This document shows positions 17,391 to 26,063 of a DNA stretch of 64,000 nucleotides, piece by piece. The notes below the pieces were generated by a model, which was given only the letters and a program-made list of their open reading frames with translations, had not been told where the DNA came from and ran no database searches. Made by a program: the position numbers and the translations under genes. Every line of letters starts with the position of its first letter. Position 1 is the first letter of the stretch. The DNA comes from Mesorhizobium sp. M1B.F.Ca.ET.045.04.1.1 (GTDB lineage: Bacteria > Pseudomonadota > Alphaproteobacteria > Rhizobiales > Rhizobiaceae): positions 2,457,001-2,521,000 of the forward strand of contig NZ_CP034448.1 of assembly GCF_003952465.1 (NCBI RefSeq), written 5' to 3'.

Positions 17391-17923
17391 TTGCCCGCGC
17401 CTATACCATCCTTGCCGAAGGCGTCGGTGACATTGAGGCGCGCGAAGCGTTGCTCGACCGTGCCATGGGGCCGAAGCGCAGGAAGAAGTCGTCCGAGAAG
17501 CTGCGGCGCGGCCGCCGGCCGTCGGAAGGCCTGGCCTTTGTCGCGCGCGATCCCTCAGGCGCGGTCGTCGGCACGGTCCGGCTGTGGGATGTGACGCTGG
17601 GCGAGAACGGCCCGGCCGCACTGCTGCTAGGGCCGCTGGCGGTCGAGCCGTCGCTGAAGAGCGGCGGCATCGGCTCGGCGCTGATGCACCACGCGGTCGC
17701 CGAGGCCGCGCGGCTTGGCCATGGCGCGATCCTGCTCGTCGGCGATGCGCCCTACTACGGTCGGTTCGGCTTCTCCGCCCGCCGCACCGGCACGCTCGCC
17801 ATGCCCGGCCCCTATGAGCGGCACCGGCTGCTGGCGCTGGAACTGAAGGATGGCGCGCTCGACGGCGCGAAGGGCACGATCAAGGCCGCCGGCCGCAAGG
17901 TCAAGGCGCTCGATTTCGTTTGA
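17261..17923 (+). CDS. GNAT-family N-acetyltransferase with repeat-altered 5' end
   Basis: From about residue 45 (YTILAEGVGDIEAREALLDRA) the protein is a standard rhizobial GNAT enzyme: SEKLRRGRRPSEGLAFVARD, LLLGPLAVEPSLKSGGIGSALM (acetyl-CoA loop), LLVGDAPYYGRFGFSA. The first ~43 residues are translated palindromic repeat and are not expected to be native. A better initiation site, GAAGGA then ATG 17199 (MDMANLIVDGTA), lies just upstream in a different frame, so the repeat has probably broken the original start. The gene may be expressed from ATG 17261 or a later site, or be non-functional. Confidence 0.75.
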   Translation: MAAQRPEGVSPTGLGLLRQMEAGASRAATPSVAFGDISPSRGEIARAYTILAEGVGDIEAREALLDRAMGPKRRKKSSEKLRRGRRPSEGLAFVARDPSGAVVGTVRLWDVTLGENGPAALLLGPLAVEPSLKSGGIGSALMHHAVAEAARLGHGAILLVGDAPYYGRFGFSARRTGTLAMPGPYERHRLLALELKDGALDGAKGTIKAAGRKVKALDFV

Positions 17924-17988
17924 TCATTGAAAGCCGATGCGGCGCCGTGTCGATGCGGCGCCGCGTCTGTCTTGCAAGTGGTGGTTCA

Positions 17989-18273
17989 TCAGCCGAGCAG
18001 CTGGCTCAGCGCCATGGCGACCGTCATGTCGCCTTCGACCTTCAGCTTGCCGGCCATGAAGGCCATGGTCGGGTTGAGGTCGCCGGCAATCAGCGAGTCG
18101 AGATCGTCGAGCGAAAGCTTGATCGTGCAGTCGGTCGGGGCATCGGCGGTCGAGACGGTCGCGCCGTCGATAACGATGACGCCGTCGCTGCCGGTGTCGA
18201 ACTTGACCGAGTGCTCGAAGCCCGCGCTTGCCACGCGCGACTTGATCTTGTCGGCAATCTCCTGAACGCCCAC
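17989..18273 (-). CDS. SCP2 sterol-binding domain protein
   Basis: This 94-residue protein has the SCP2-like lipid-binding fold pattern: a helix at the start (GVQEIADKIKSRV), VKFDTGSDGVIVIDGA, then CTIKLSLDDLDSLIAGDLNPTMAFMAGKLKVEGDM, the family's signature end. It probably binds a hydrophobic small molecule. GTG 18273 is 8 nt from GGAG (on the complement of 18281-18287) and fits the usual family N terminus; longer frames upstream are Arg-rich and unlikely. It converges with the acetyltransferase. Confidence 0.85.
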   Translation of the reverse strand: MGVQEIADKIKSRVASAGFEHSVKFDTGSDGVIVIDGATVSTADAPTDCTIKLSLDDLDSLIAGDLNPTMAFMAGKLKVEGDMTVAMALSQLLG

Positions 18274-18486
18274 GGCGGTTCTCCTCGTTTGGTTGCGTTT
18301 GGCGCGCACCAGCCTTAGCCGCTGGGCGAGGCCGCGTCGCGCGGGAGCGCGGCGACACACTGGCGCATATAGCTTCCAGTTGACGTTTACGTCAACGTGG
18401 TCGCCATGCGGCATGTTGGTAACCATGCGGCATGTCGCATCACTTAGGGCCGAGGAAACCGTGGTCAGAAAGCCTCGGGCAGGCGA

Positions 18487-19008
18487 TCAGTGCTGCTTGA
18501 AAGCCTTGGTCATTTCCTGGGCCGTCTCGCCGGCATTCTTGCGGCGGCGGATGGCGTTGTCGCGGATTTCGTCCTTGGACAGGAAGTTGACCTGGTCGAT
18601 CAGCACGTCATGTACCAGCTCGACGCCGACGCGGGCGTTGACGGTGTCGCGGATCGCCTTGCGGAAAGCGTCGAGATCGATCGTCTCCTTCTTGGTGAAA
18701 TCGATCTGAGGATTGGAATAGAGGTAGGAATAGACCTGGTCGGTGATCAGTGCCGGCGCCGGGATCGACAGTTTCTTTATCTGATCCGGTTCCACCGTGT
18801 AGACGAGCTTGGTCAGGAAATAACCATCGATCTTGGCACCGCGGATGAGCGGCACCGAAATGATATCGGTCTTGACGTAGTCGAGGCCGCCCAGCATCGG
18901 CTTCGGCGGCTCGCCGACACCGCGTTCACCCGCAGCCTGGAAGGAATAGAACACCGCGCCGAGCGTGGCGGCGCAGATCCAGAGCGCTGCGGCGATGAAC
19001 TTGATCAC
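18487..19008 (-). CDS. Conserved membrane-anchored protein at the end of the flagellar block
   Basis: This 173-residue protein begins with one membrane anchor (IKFIAAALWICAATLGAVFYSF). A periplasmic part follows with a strand-rich stretch (KTDIISVPLIRGAKIDGYFLTKLVYTV), then DLDAFRKAIRDTVNARVG and a helical tail. The single anchor and the middle region recall FliL-like proteins, but it is not a clear FliL and a typical fliL lies at 56,197. It is downstream of the FlgN-like gene on the same strand, so a role in motility is inferred from context only. Confidence 0.6.
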   Translation of the reverse strand: MIKFIAAALWICAATLGAVFYSFQAAGERGVGEPPKPMLGGLDYVKTDIISVPLIRGAKIDGYFLTKLVYTVEPDQIKKLSIPAPALITDQVYSYLYSNPQIDFTKKETIDLDAFRKAIRDTVNARVGVELVHDVLIDQVNFLSKDEIRDNAIRRRKNAGETAQEMTKAFKQH

Positions 19009-19039
19009 CGGATCCTTCCTTGCGCCATAGTCATCCCAT

Positions 19040-19462
19040 TCAAGCCCGGGCGTATCCGAATTCGCCGGCCGAATAGGTGCCGTCGGTATCGGCGCGCTGG
19101 ATGGCGTTCTTCAGCAGCGTGGCGACCTCGTTGACGGCATTGAGATGGGCAAGGATAGCCGCTTCGTTCTTCGCCAGCTTCTGCCGAAGCCGCGCCAACC
19201 CCTCGCGATGCTGCTCGAGGAACTCGATCTCGTTGGCGCCCTTCAGGGCCCGGGTCAGTTCGTAGAGATAGCGGCTCTTGCGGGCATTCGAGGCCTTGAG
19301 GTCGTAGTCGGTTCCGCTGCGGATACCAGCCGTCTCCTCGTCCACCGCTTCCTCGATGCGGCCGATGATGGCGGCGAGGTTGCCTGGCCGGGCGGACGCG
19401 GTCGGCGCTTCCGTGGCGGTGGTTCGTGCTGGCAGGTTGGAAAGGTCCGTTTGGTCGGCCAT
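19040..19462 (-). CDS. FlgN-like flagellar protein (candidate hook-junction chaperone)
   Basis: This 140-residue, mostly helical protein has a Thr/Ala-rich start, then LAAIIGRIEEAVDEETAGIRSGTDYDLKASNARKSRYLYELTRAL. A second long helix follows, with LARLRQKLAKNEAAILAHLNAVNEVATLL. This two-helix layout with a conserved ENNxLL-like region is that of FlgN-type export chaperones, which bind FlgK and FlgL before secretion. It lies 8 nt after the stop of flgJ. Sequence similarity to enterobacterial FlgN is weak, so the call rests on architecture and position. Confidence 0.6.
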   Translation of the reverse strand: MADQTDLSNLPARTTATEAPTASARPGNLAAIIGRIEEAVDEETAGIRSGTDYDLKASNARKSRYLYELTRALKGANEIEFLEQHREGLARLRQKLAKNEAAILAHLNAVNEVATLLKNAIQRADTDGTYSAGEFGYARA

Positions 19463-19470
19463 GTAAGTCC

Positions 19471-20040
19471 CTAGATCTCGATGTCCGTTTTTATGGTTGT
19501 GTCGTCGCCGGTCATCGACCGAGCGGCCTTGCGCTCAAGCTCCTCGACCAGGGAGGTCGAAAGCCTGGTCTGCCGGTCGATCTCGGCTTTCTCCGGTCCG
19601 CCCCCAACGGGCCCGACCGGCACCTTATGCTTGCCGTCCAGATAATGGTCGGCAAGCATTGATTTCGCGATGCCGATACCGCCGTGCGCGGCCATCACAT
19701 CGGCCACCTTTTCGGCAAGCTGCGACTTCCACATGTCGCCGGCCAGCCCCTTGCCGTAAACGCCTTCGGTGTCCTTGGGCATCATGTTCTGGATGAAGGT
19801 CGTCAGCACCATCGCCTCGAAGCGCTGGAACTTTTTCGCCGGGTTCGCCGCCTCGGCTTTGTCGGCGGTGGCGCGCGACAGCACAGAACCGGCATCGACC
19901 GATGCGGCCTGGTCGATCGAGAAGGGACCCGCGGCACCGCCCGCCCTTCTCGCGAGTGCCGCTCGCGCCGCCTCGACGTCGGCCGGCTCCGCTGCGCGGG
20001 CGACGTCCATCACGATGTCGCTGGGGGGAGAGATAGCCAA
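19471..20040 (-). CDS. flgJ: Rod-binding FlgJ-type protein (no muramidase domain)
   Basis: This 189-residue protein corresponds to the N-terminal rod-binding domain of FlgJ: KKFQRFEAMVLTTFIQNMMPKDTEGVYGKGLAGDMWKSQLAEKVADVMAAHGGIGIAKSM. It helps assemble the rod in the periplasm. The peptidoglycan hydrolase half found in enterobacterial FlgJ is absent, as in other rhizobia. I chose TTG 20040 because MAISPPSDIV is the usual start in related proteins; GTG 20013 and ATG 20010 are alternatives. Confidence 0.82.
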   Translation of the reverse strand: MAISPPSDIVMDVARAAEPADVEAARAALARRAGGAAGPFSIDQAASVDAGSVLSRATADKAEAANPAKKFQRFEAMVLTTFIQNMMPKDTEGVYGKGLAGDMWKSQLAEKVADVMAAHGGIGIAKSMLADHYLDGKHKVPVGPVGGGPEKAEIDRQTRLSTSLVEELERKAARSMTGDDTTIKTDIEI

Positions 20041-20432
20041 GAAAGCGCTGCCTTTTGCCGGGTTTTGTGAGTTGCACAATGACTCAACAAGCTTGTGGCA
20101 GGCTTGCGGGAGGCGAAATGCAGATCGCAGTCCGACCTTGTCGTCAATGACCCCAGATCCCCTGGCCGTAGGCCGCTGCGTGGATATCGAAGGCGGAATT
20201 CCCACCCGCGGCCGAGCCACTACGAGCCGTGCCGATGCTGTTCGTGGCCGGCGGCTCCTTATCAGGAGCACTCAAGCCCTTTCCACCGCTTCGGCATAAG
20301 CTCAAATCTTATTTTAGAGCGTATTAATATTTTAACGGCGTTGCCCCGCCCAGGCTCGAATTGTGCCCTTTAGAAACCGCTCATTAACCCGCCCCGCTCA
20401 CCCTAGGAAGCCAAATATCGGAGACGTAGATC

Positions 20433-21020
20433 GTGAAACGCGATGTCGCGCTGATCGCATTTCTGTTGTCGGTTGCCTGCCCATTTGCCGCCCAGGCCGG
20501 AACGACCATGGAAACCAGAGGCAAGGGGTTCGCACCGCCGGCCTTCTATTCGTTCTGCAGCCACCAACCCGGCCTGTGTAGCACGGCCGGCGGAACAAAG
20601 GTCGTCACCTTGCGGTCTGGGCTCAGCGCGCAATTGAAGCAGGTGAACCGTTCGGTCAATTCACGCATTACCGAGCTCAGCGATCGAGCCGTTGTCGGCA
20701 AGGATGACGACTGGCGCGTGCCAACGGTGTCCGGCGACTGCGAAGATATTGCGATCCTGAAGAAACTCGAGCTGATGAAGCGCGGATGGCCGGCCTCGGC
20801 GCTGCTGTTGACCGTGGCAAGCTATCACGGCGAGGGGCACACCGTATTGACGGTGCGCACCAATGAGGGCGACCTGGTGCTCGACAACCTCACCAACTCG
20901 GTCCGTGACTGGTCCAGCACGCCTTACAGCTATTTCGCCCGGCAGGCGCAGGGGAATGGCAGACGCTGGGAACGGATCGGGGCCGCCAAGCCGGTTGGCA
21001 CGACGGCGACCGGCACCTGA
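20433..21020 (+). CDS. Transglutaminase-like cysteine peptidase (BTLCP, DUF920/LapG-like)
   Basis: This 195-residue exported protein has a signal peptide (FLLSVACPFAAQA). The triad is visible as Cys in SGDCEDIAILKK, His in GEGHTVLTVRT and Asp in LVLDNLTN, the layout of bacterial transglutaminase-like cysteine proteinases, including LapG. It is the only plus-strand gene inside this flagellar block. GTG 20433 follows CGGAGA. The 392-bp gap to flgJ (20041-20432) holds no gene I can see. The substrate is unknown; an adhesin or envelope protein is possible. Confidence 0.85.
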   Translation: MKRDVALIAFLLSVACPFAAQAGTTMETRGKGFAPPAFYSFCSHQPGLCSTAGGTKVVTLRSGLSAQLKQVNRSVNSRITELSDRAVVGKDDDWRVPTVSGDCEDIAILKKLELMKRGWPASALLLTVASYHGEGHTVLTVRTNEGDLVLDNLTNSVRDWSSTPYSYFARQAQGNGRRWERIGAAKPVGTTATGT

Positions 21021-21053
21021 CGCCGCCCGGTTCGCCTCGCGGCGGATCAACTG

Positions 21054-21437
21054 CTACTCATGTCCCCGCTTCTGCGCAATGAGGTCCAGCCGCTCGCGGT
21101 CGGAGCGCTCGCGCTCGTCGCGCCGGCGGACGTCCTTATAGGCGCGCTCGACCATATTGGTGCGTGCCGTCGCGGTGGCGATCAGCGCCGCCTCCTGCCG
21201 GGCGCTCTCAAGGTTCTGTTTCTGCCGGGCGAGCGCGTTGGCGATGCGGCGATGGTAAAGCTCCGGGAACAGGCCGGCCATTGAGCCACCGGCATCGAAA
21301 TGCCCGACGAGTTCCCTCGCTTCCGATTCGGCCGCCACGGCCGCGGAGAGGAAGCCGGCATGACGGGTTTCGTGCAGCGCCTTCAATTGCTCCTGCACCT
21401 TGACCAGTTTCTTCAGCCGATCCTTGCGTGAGGTCAT
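21054..21437 (-). CDS. FliJ-like coiled-coil protein of the export apparatus
   Basis: This 127-residue highly charged protein is predicted to be almost entirely helical (SRKDRLKKLVKVQEQLKALHE at the start, many Ala/Glu/Arg heptads after). Size, coiled-coil character and location right behind fliR suggest the FliJ role, coupling the FliI ATPase to the FlhA gate. Similarity to known FliJ is not strong by eye. Its ATG lies 4 nt after the stop of fliR. Confidence 0.55.
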   Translation of the reverse strand: MTSRKDRLKKLVKVQEQLKALHETRHAGFLSAAVAAESEARELVGHFDAGGSMAGLFPELYHRRIANALARQKQNLESARQEAALIATATARTNMVERAYKDVRRRDERERSDRERLDLIAQKRGHE

Positions 21438-21441
21438 TGCG

Positions 21442-22194
21442 CTACCTCGCCAGCGTGAGATCGACGAAGCCGTCGACGAACAGCGACAGCAAGGTGCCGA
21501 TGGCAAAGTAGAAGATGATCAGCCCGCCGGCGATGACGAAGGGTAGCGAGATGAAGTAGACCGGGATCTGCGGCGTCAGCTTGTTGACGAAGCCGATCGT
21601 CAGGTTGACCAGTATGGCGTAGGCGACGAAGGGACTGCCGAGCCGGATCACCAGAAAGAAGGCATCCGATACCGTGTCGGTGACGTCGACAAGGGCTGCC
21701 TGCGGATTGAAGAACACATTGACCGGAGCAACCGTGTAGGACGCGACCAGCGCCCTGACGATCTCGTGGTCGAAGTCGAAGACGAAAAGCAGGAGCAGCG
21801 CCGAGAACGAGATGATGGCGGCGAGCGCCGCCTGCGGCTCCGGCTCCTCGATCGCCGGGCCGCCTGAGCCGCCATAGCCGATCATCATGGCGACGGCTGA
21901 ACCCATGAAGCGCAGCGCTTCCATGTAGAGCCTGGTCATGGCGCCGATCAGACCGCCGACCAGAAGCTCGGAGACGATCATCGGCGCAAGGATCTGCGGG
22001 CGCGGATCGACATAAGGGTAGATGCGGTCCCACAGGAAGGCGAGCAGGCCGCCGGTGGCGGCGACCGACACGAACAGCCTGACCTGCATCGGCACGCGGG
22101 TGCTCGACAGGCCGGGCATCAGCATGAAGCAGGCGCCGATGCGGCAGAAGGCGAGGAAGGCGGCGATGACGACGCCTTGCGAGAGCGCGTTCAC
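21442..22194 (-). CDS. fliR: Flagellar export gate protein FliR
   Basis: This 250-residue inner-membrane protein has about six hydrophobic segments and the FliR/SpaR pattern: [35 protein letters not shown] at the start and [39 protein letters not shown] near the end. With FliP and FliQ it forms the export gate. It starts at GTG 22194, overlapping the flhA stop by four bases (GTGA), which indicates translational coupling. Confidence 0.95.
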   Translation of the reverse strand: MNALSQGVVIAAFLAFCRIGACFMLMPGLSSTRVPMQVRLFVSVAATGGLLAFLWDRIYPYVDPRPQILAPMIVSELLVGGLIGAMTRLYMEALRFMGSAVAMMIGYGGSGGPAIEEPEPQAALAAIISFSALLLLFVFDFDHEIVRALVASYTVAPVNVFFNPQAALVDVTDTVSDAFFLVIRLGSPFVAYAILVNLTIGFVNKLTPQIPVYFISLPFVIAGGLIIFYFAIGTLLSLFVDGFVDLTLAR

Positions 22195-24278
22195 GAGATC
22201 GTTCCAAGCACCTTGATCTCGACGCCCTTGGCGATCTCGACATGGGAGAGAACGGGGAGCGTCGTGAACAACCGCTCGATGATCATGCGCACATAGGGTC
22301 GCGCATCGGGCGCGGTGACCAGCACGAAGCGCTCGCCGGCCTCGAGGTGCTTGCGGATCGCCTTGGTCGCGTCCTGGCCGAATTCCTCGAGCTGGCGCGG
22401 ATCGATGTCGAACTCGCGCACCTCGCCCTTGGCGTCGCGCTTGAGGCTCTGGTGGAAGGCAAGGTCCCAGCGGTTGCCGAGGCGCAGCACCTTGAGCATG
22501 CCGCCCTCGGAAAGGTCGCCGCAGATCTGCTGCGCCATGCGGATGCGGACATGCTCGACGATCTGCTCGGTGCGGCGCACATGCGGCGCGATCTCGGCGA
22601 TGGCCTCGATGATCAAATGCAGGTTGCGGATCGAGACGCGCTCGGCAAGCAGAAGCTTCAGCACCGCCTGCAGGCCGGGATAGGAGATGTGCGAGGTGCA
22701 GATCTCGTCGGCGAGCTTGCGGTATTCGGGATCCAGCCGCTCGAGCAGCGCTTTCATATCCTTGTAGGACAGGAGCTGCGGCAGGTTGTTGCGGATGACC
22801 TCGGAGAGGTGGGTGAGCAGCACCGACATGTTGTCGGCAAAAGTGTAGTTCTCGCGCTTCAAATCCTCGGCGAAGGTTTCCAGCACCGAATAGGCGCGCA
22901 TGCCGAAGGCCGGCTCGCGGATCTCCTCGCCAGGGATGTCAGGCACGCCGCGCGTGCCGAGCAGCACCATGACCTCGCCGACGCGCATCTGGTATTCGGC
23001 GACGACGGTGCCGTGGACCTTGATCTGGTAGCTCTTCGGCGGAATGGCGAAGTCGTCGGCGACGCGCACCTCCGGCACCACGAAGCCGTATTGCTGGGCG
23101 AATTTCTTGCGCATCTTCGACATGCGGAACACCAGCTCCTGATGCGCGACCAGCAGCCGGGTCGAAAGCTGCTTGCCGATCAGAAGCTCGATCTCGGCGG
23201 TGGCCAAAGATGCCTTGACCGAATTCTTCTCCTCTTCGGCTTTGTTCGCCTTCTCCTGGTTCTTCAACGCCTCCGCGGCAGCCAACTCGCGATTTTGGCG
23301 CAGCGGGATGACGTAACCGAGGCCGGCCATGGCGCCGGCGAGCGCGAAGAACGGGAACAGCGGCAGGCCGGGCATCAGGCCGAGGATGACGAGCAGCGAG
23401 CCGGCGACATAGAGCGCGCGCGGATGTGCGCCGAGCTGGCCGAAAACCGCCTGGTTGGCCGAGCCGCGGGTGCCGCCCTTGGAGACCAGCATGCCGGCGG
23501 CGAGCGAGACGATGAGGGCCGGGATCTGGGTGACCAGGCCATCGCCGACCGACAGCTTGATGAAGACGTCGGCGGCCTGGCCGAGGCCCATGCCATGGCG
23601 CAGATAGCCGATGGCGATGCCGCCGACGATGTTGATGGCGGTGATGATGAGGCCGGCGATCGCATCGCCGCGCACGAATTTCGAGGCGCCGTCCATGGAG
23701 CCGAAGAAGGAGGATTCTTCCTCCAGCTCACGGCGGCGGAGCTGCGCCGTCTTCTCGTCGATCATACCGGCGGACAGGTCGGCGTCGATCGACATCTGCT
23801 TGCCGGGGATGGCGTCGAGGGTGAAGCGCGCTCCGACCTCGGCGATGCGGGTGGCGCCCTTGGTGATGACGATGAAGTTCACCACGATCAGGATCATGAA
23901 GACGATGAGGCCGATGACGAAGTCGCTCGACATCACCAGCTTCGAGAAGCCCGAGATGACATAGCCCGCGGCATGGGTGCCCTCGTTGCCGTGCGACAGG
24001 ATCATGCGCGTGGTGGCGATGTTGAGCGAGAGCCGCAGCATGGTGGCGATCAGCAGCACGGTCGGGAAGGACGAGAAATCGAGCGGCCGCTGGATCCACA
24101 GCGCCACCATCAGGATCAGCACCGAGAGCGCGATCGAGAAGGCAAGGCCGATGTCGATGAGGAAGGCGGGGATCGGCAGGAACAGCACCGCCAGGATGAC
24201 GACGATGCCGAGCGCGAAGAAGACGTCGCGGCCGTTCTTGGCCACCACGCCGGACGGGATTGTTTCGCTGATCGCCAT
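22191..24278 (-). CDS. flhA: Flagellar export gate protein FlhA
   Basis: This 695-residue protein has the two-part FlhA layout. The N-terminal ~330 residues contain eight membrane segments, the FHIPEP region ([28 protein letters not shown]) and the cytoplasmic [17 protein letters not shown] motif. The C-terminal cytoplasmic domain binds export chaperones. ATG 24278 was chosen because the frame upstream has no family similarity. In relatives flhA follows fliQ; here fliQ is 15.3 kb away at 39,557, and flhA has only a 160-bp gap to an unrelated divergent gene. Confidence 0.96.
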   Translation of the reverse strand: MAISETIPSGVVAKNGRDVFFALGIVVILAVLFLPIPAFLIDIGLAFSIALSVLILMVALWIQRPLDFSSFPTVLLIATMLRLSLNIATTRMILSHGNEGTHAAGYVISGFSKLVMSSDFVIGLIVFMILIVVNFIVITKGATRIAEVGARFTLDAIPGKQMSIDADLSAGMIDEKTAQLRRRELEEESSFFGSMDGASKFVRGDAIAGLIITAINIVGGIAIGYLRHGMGLGQAADVFIKLSVGDGLVTQIPALIVSLAAGMLVSKGGTRGSANQAVFGQLGAHPRALYVAGSLLVILGLMPGLPLFPFFALAGAMAGLGYVIPLRQNRELAAAEALKNQEKANKAEEEKNSVKASLATAEIELLIGKQLSTRLLVAHQELVFRMSKMRKKFAQQYGFVVPEVRVADDFAIPPKSYQIKVHGTVVAEYQMRVGEVMVLLGTRGVPDIPGEEIREPAFGMRAYSVLETFAEDLKRENYTFADNMSVLLTHLSEVIRNNLPQLLSYKDMKALLERLDPEYRKLADEICTSHISYPGLQAVLKLLLAERVSIRNLHLIIEAIAEIAPHVRRTEQIVEHVRIRMAQQICGDLSEGGMLKVLRLGNRWDLAFHQSLKRDAKGEVREFDIDPRQLEEFGQDATKAIRKHLEAGERFVLVTAPDARPYVRMIIERLFTTLPVLSHVEIAKGVEIKVLGTIS

Positions 24279-24438
24279 GTCGTCCTCGAATCCAGATTTG
24301 CCCGGCGCAAAGGGCAGGCCCCCGACCGTAGCCGGCCAAGCTTGCGCGAAGGTGGGAGAGGGGCTACTGCCGAGTCCGGATGACGGCGCGACGCCGGAGG
24401 GCAGCAAAAGGTTGCCGGGATATCGCGAGGACAAGAGC

Positions 24439-24738
24439 ATGCTGCTGATCATCGGCACTATACGCGTGCCGCCTGACAGGCTGGCCGACACCAGGCCGGC
24501 CATGGAGCGGATGATCTCGGCCAGCCGCGCCGAACCCGGCTGCCTCGAATATTCCTATGCGCAGGATGTGCTCGATCCCGGCTTGATCCATGTTTCCGAA
24601 ATCTGGAGTGACCGTGCCGCGCTCGACGCGCACTTCAAGTCGGCGCATATCGCCGAATGGCGCGCGAGCTGGTCGGAACTCGGCATCGGGGATCGGAAGC
24701 TCACTCTCTACGAAGCGGGCGAGGGCACTGCGACATAG
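24439..24738 (+). CDS. Antibiotic biosynthesis monooxygenase (ABM) domain protein
   Basis: This 99-residue single-domain protein has the dimeric alpha-beta barrel pattern: [22 protein letters not shown], then [27 protein letters not shown] and a helix with [13 protein letters not shown]. Members include quinol monooxygenases such as YgiN. No cofactor motif is expected in this family. It is divergent from flhA and is the first gene of the non-flagellar stretch. Confidence 0.82.
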   Translation: MLLIIGTIRVPPDRLADTRPAMERMISASRAEPGCLEYSYAQDVLDPGLIHVSEIWSDRAALDAHFKSAHIAEWRASWSELGIGDRKLTLYEAGEGTAT

Positions 24739-24742
24739 AGCT

Positions 24743-24797
24743 TGTTCTTACGCAATTCCGGACGGAAAACCGCTCACACTTTTCCTGGAATTGCTCT
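24743..24797. repeat. Palindromic intergenic repeat, copy 1
   Basis: The arms GCAATTCC (24752-24759) and GGAATTGC (24787-24794) enclose a hairpin with GGAAAACCG and CACTTTTCC inside. A near-identical copy in the same orientation lies at 34,731-34,785. The repeat abuts the end of the MarR gene: the first base of that gene's TAG stop lies in the repeat border. Confidence 0.8.
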
Positions 24798-25272
24798 AAC
24801 CGGTCGCGTCCGCCGTGGCGACGCCGACCAGCCAGCGGCGGACGGCGCGTTCCTCGGTCGCGGACAGTCCTGCAGTCAGCTCGCGTTCAAGCTTCTGCAC
24901 CCGTTCCCGGCATTTCTTCAGCAAGGCGCGACCGCTGTCGCTGAGATCGAGGTGCTGGATGCGCCCGTGCACCGCATGCGGCTTGCGGACGAGAGAGCCT
25001 GCCCTTTCCAGATTGGCGACGATCACGCTCACCGTCTGCGGGGTGAGCACCGCAAGCCGGGCGAGGTCGGCGTTGGATATGCCGGGATAGGCCGACAGCA
25101 TGGTCAGGGTCGCGAATTGCGGCTGCGTCACGCCGAATTCGCCCAGCGCGCGCTCGACTCGCAGCCTGTAGGCACCGGCCGCCTGGCGCAGCAAATAGCC
25201 GATATAGCCTTGCTCGCCGCGCTTGCCTTCGCCGGGCGCGGGAATTGCAGGGGAGGTTTTCCGCTTGCGCAC
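24796..25272 (-). CDS. MarR-family transcriptional regulator
   Basis: This 158-residue protein has a winged helix-turn-helix: GYLLRQAAGAYRLRVERAL, TQPQFATLTMLSAYPGISNADLARLAVLTPQTVSVIVANLERAGSLVRK, then the wing HAVHGRIQHLDLSDSGRALL. It is typical of MarR repressors of stress or redox genes. GTG 25272 is the only sensible start since the frame above it runs into the divergent gene. It is divergent from the NAD(P)-binding protein at 25,335, with a palindrome between them. Confidence 0.87.
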   Translation of the reverse strand: MRKRKTSPAIPAPGEGKRGEQGYIGYLLRQAAGAYRLRVERALGEFGVTQPQFATLTMLSAYPGISNADLARLAVLTPQTVSVIVANLERAGSLVRKPHAVHGRIQHLDLSDSGRALLKKCRERVQKLERELTAGLSATEERAVRRWLVGVATADATG

Positions 25273-25286
25273 GATGTCAGGGCTCT

Positions 25287-25310
25287 TATATGTTGTTCGA
25301 ACACTGATAT
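25287..25310. promoter_or_regulatory. Palindromic candidate MarR operator
   Basis: A perfect 10-bp palindrome TGTTCGAACA (25294-25303) with AT-rich flanks (TATATGT before, CTGATAT after) lies in the 62-bp gap between the divergent MarR and oxidoreductase genes. The position would let MarR control both. Inference from symmetry and location only. Confidence 0.5.
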
Positions 25311-25334
25311 TATCGTAAAATGGAGCAGGAGACG

Positions 25335-26063
25335 ATGGGCTATCGAATCTTTCTTGCCGGTGGTTCCGGCGCGATCGGTCGCCGCCTGATCCCACAACTG
25401 GTCGATGCCGGCCATCAGGTGGCAGCGACGACGCGCCAGCCTGCAAAGGCTGAAGGGCTCCGCGCGCTCGGCGCCGAGCCGGTGGTTGTCGACGTGTTCG
25501 ATGCCGGTGGCTTGCGCACCGCGGTCGCGGCGGCAAAGCCCGAGATCGTCATCCATCAGCTCACCGACCTGCCGCCCGGACTCGACCCGGCCAGGATGGG
25601 CGAAGCGATCATCGGAAACGCCCGCATTCGCGATAAGGGTACCCGCAATCTGGTCGAGGCCGCGAAGTCGGCCGGCGCCAGGCGCCTGATCGCGCAAAGC
25701 ATCGCCTGGGTCTATGCGCCTGGACCCGAGCCGCATGCCGAATCCGATCCGCTCGACAGCGGCGCAGAGGGCAGCCGCGGCATCAGCGTCGGTGGGGTGA
25801 TCGCTCTCGAACGGCAAGTTCTCGAAGCCTCGCCCATGACAGGCATCGTGCTGCGCTATGGACGCCTCTATGGACCGGGCACCGGCACGGAGACCGCCGC
25901 CGATCCGGCGCTGCATGTCGATGCCGCGGCTTACGCCGCGCTGCTCGCCGTCGAGCGAGGATCACAGGGCGCGTTCAACGTCGCGGAGCCTAACGGTCAT
26001 GTCACGACCGACAAAGCTGTCAGCGAGCTCGGTTGGCGCTCCGGCTTCCGTATGACGGTGTGA
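25335..26063 (+). CDS. NAD(P)-binding epimerase-family protein
   Basis: This 242-residue protein has an N-terminal GGSGAIGRRL Rossmann motif and the atypical-SDR pattern: AAKPEIVIHQLTDLP, NLVEAAKSAGARRLIAQSIAWVYAPG, then GIVLRYGRLYGPGTG. It is short for an epimerase, as in NmrA-like or reductase-like members that lack a full substrate domain. ATG 25335 has AGGAG 5 bases ahead. It shares a GTGA overlap with the following cupin gene, so the two form one operon under the MarR regulator. Confidence 0.83.
   Translation: MGYRIFLAGGSGAIGRRLIPQLVDAGHQVAATTRQPAKAEGLRALGAEPVVVDVFDAGGLRTAVAAAKPEIVIHQLTDLPPGLDPARMGEAIIGNARIRDKGTRNLVEAAKSAGARRLIAQSIAWVYAPGPEPHAESDPLDSGAEGSRGISVGGVIALERQVLEASPMTGIVLRYGRLYGPGTGTETAADPALHVDAAAYAALLAVERGSQGAFNVAEPNGHVTTDKAVSELGWRSGFRMTV

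Noticed and set aside
17935..17970. GCGGCGCC...GGCGCCGC hairpin between convergent genes as a terminator
   Set aside because: The stem is perfect but no T-run follows on either strand; recorded only as a possible factor-independent pause.
22242..24383. 713-codon open frame on the plus strand opposite flhA
   Set aside because: Its composition (His/Asp/Arg-rich, no domains) is what the complement of a GC-rich membrane-protein gene gives. The minus strand encodes an unmistakable FlhA.
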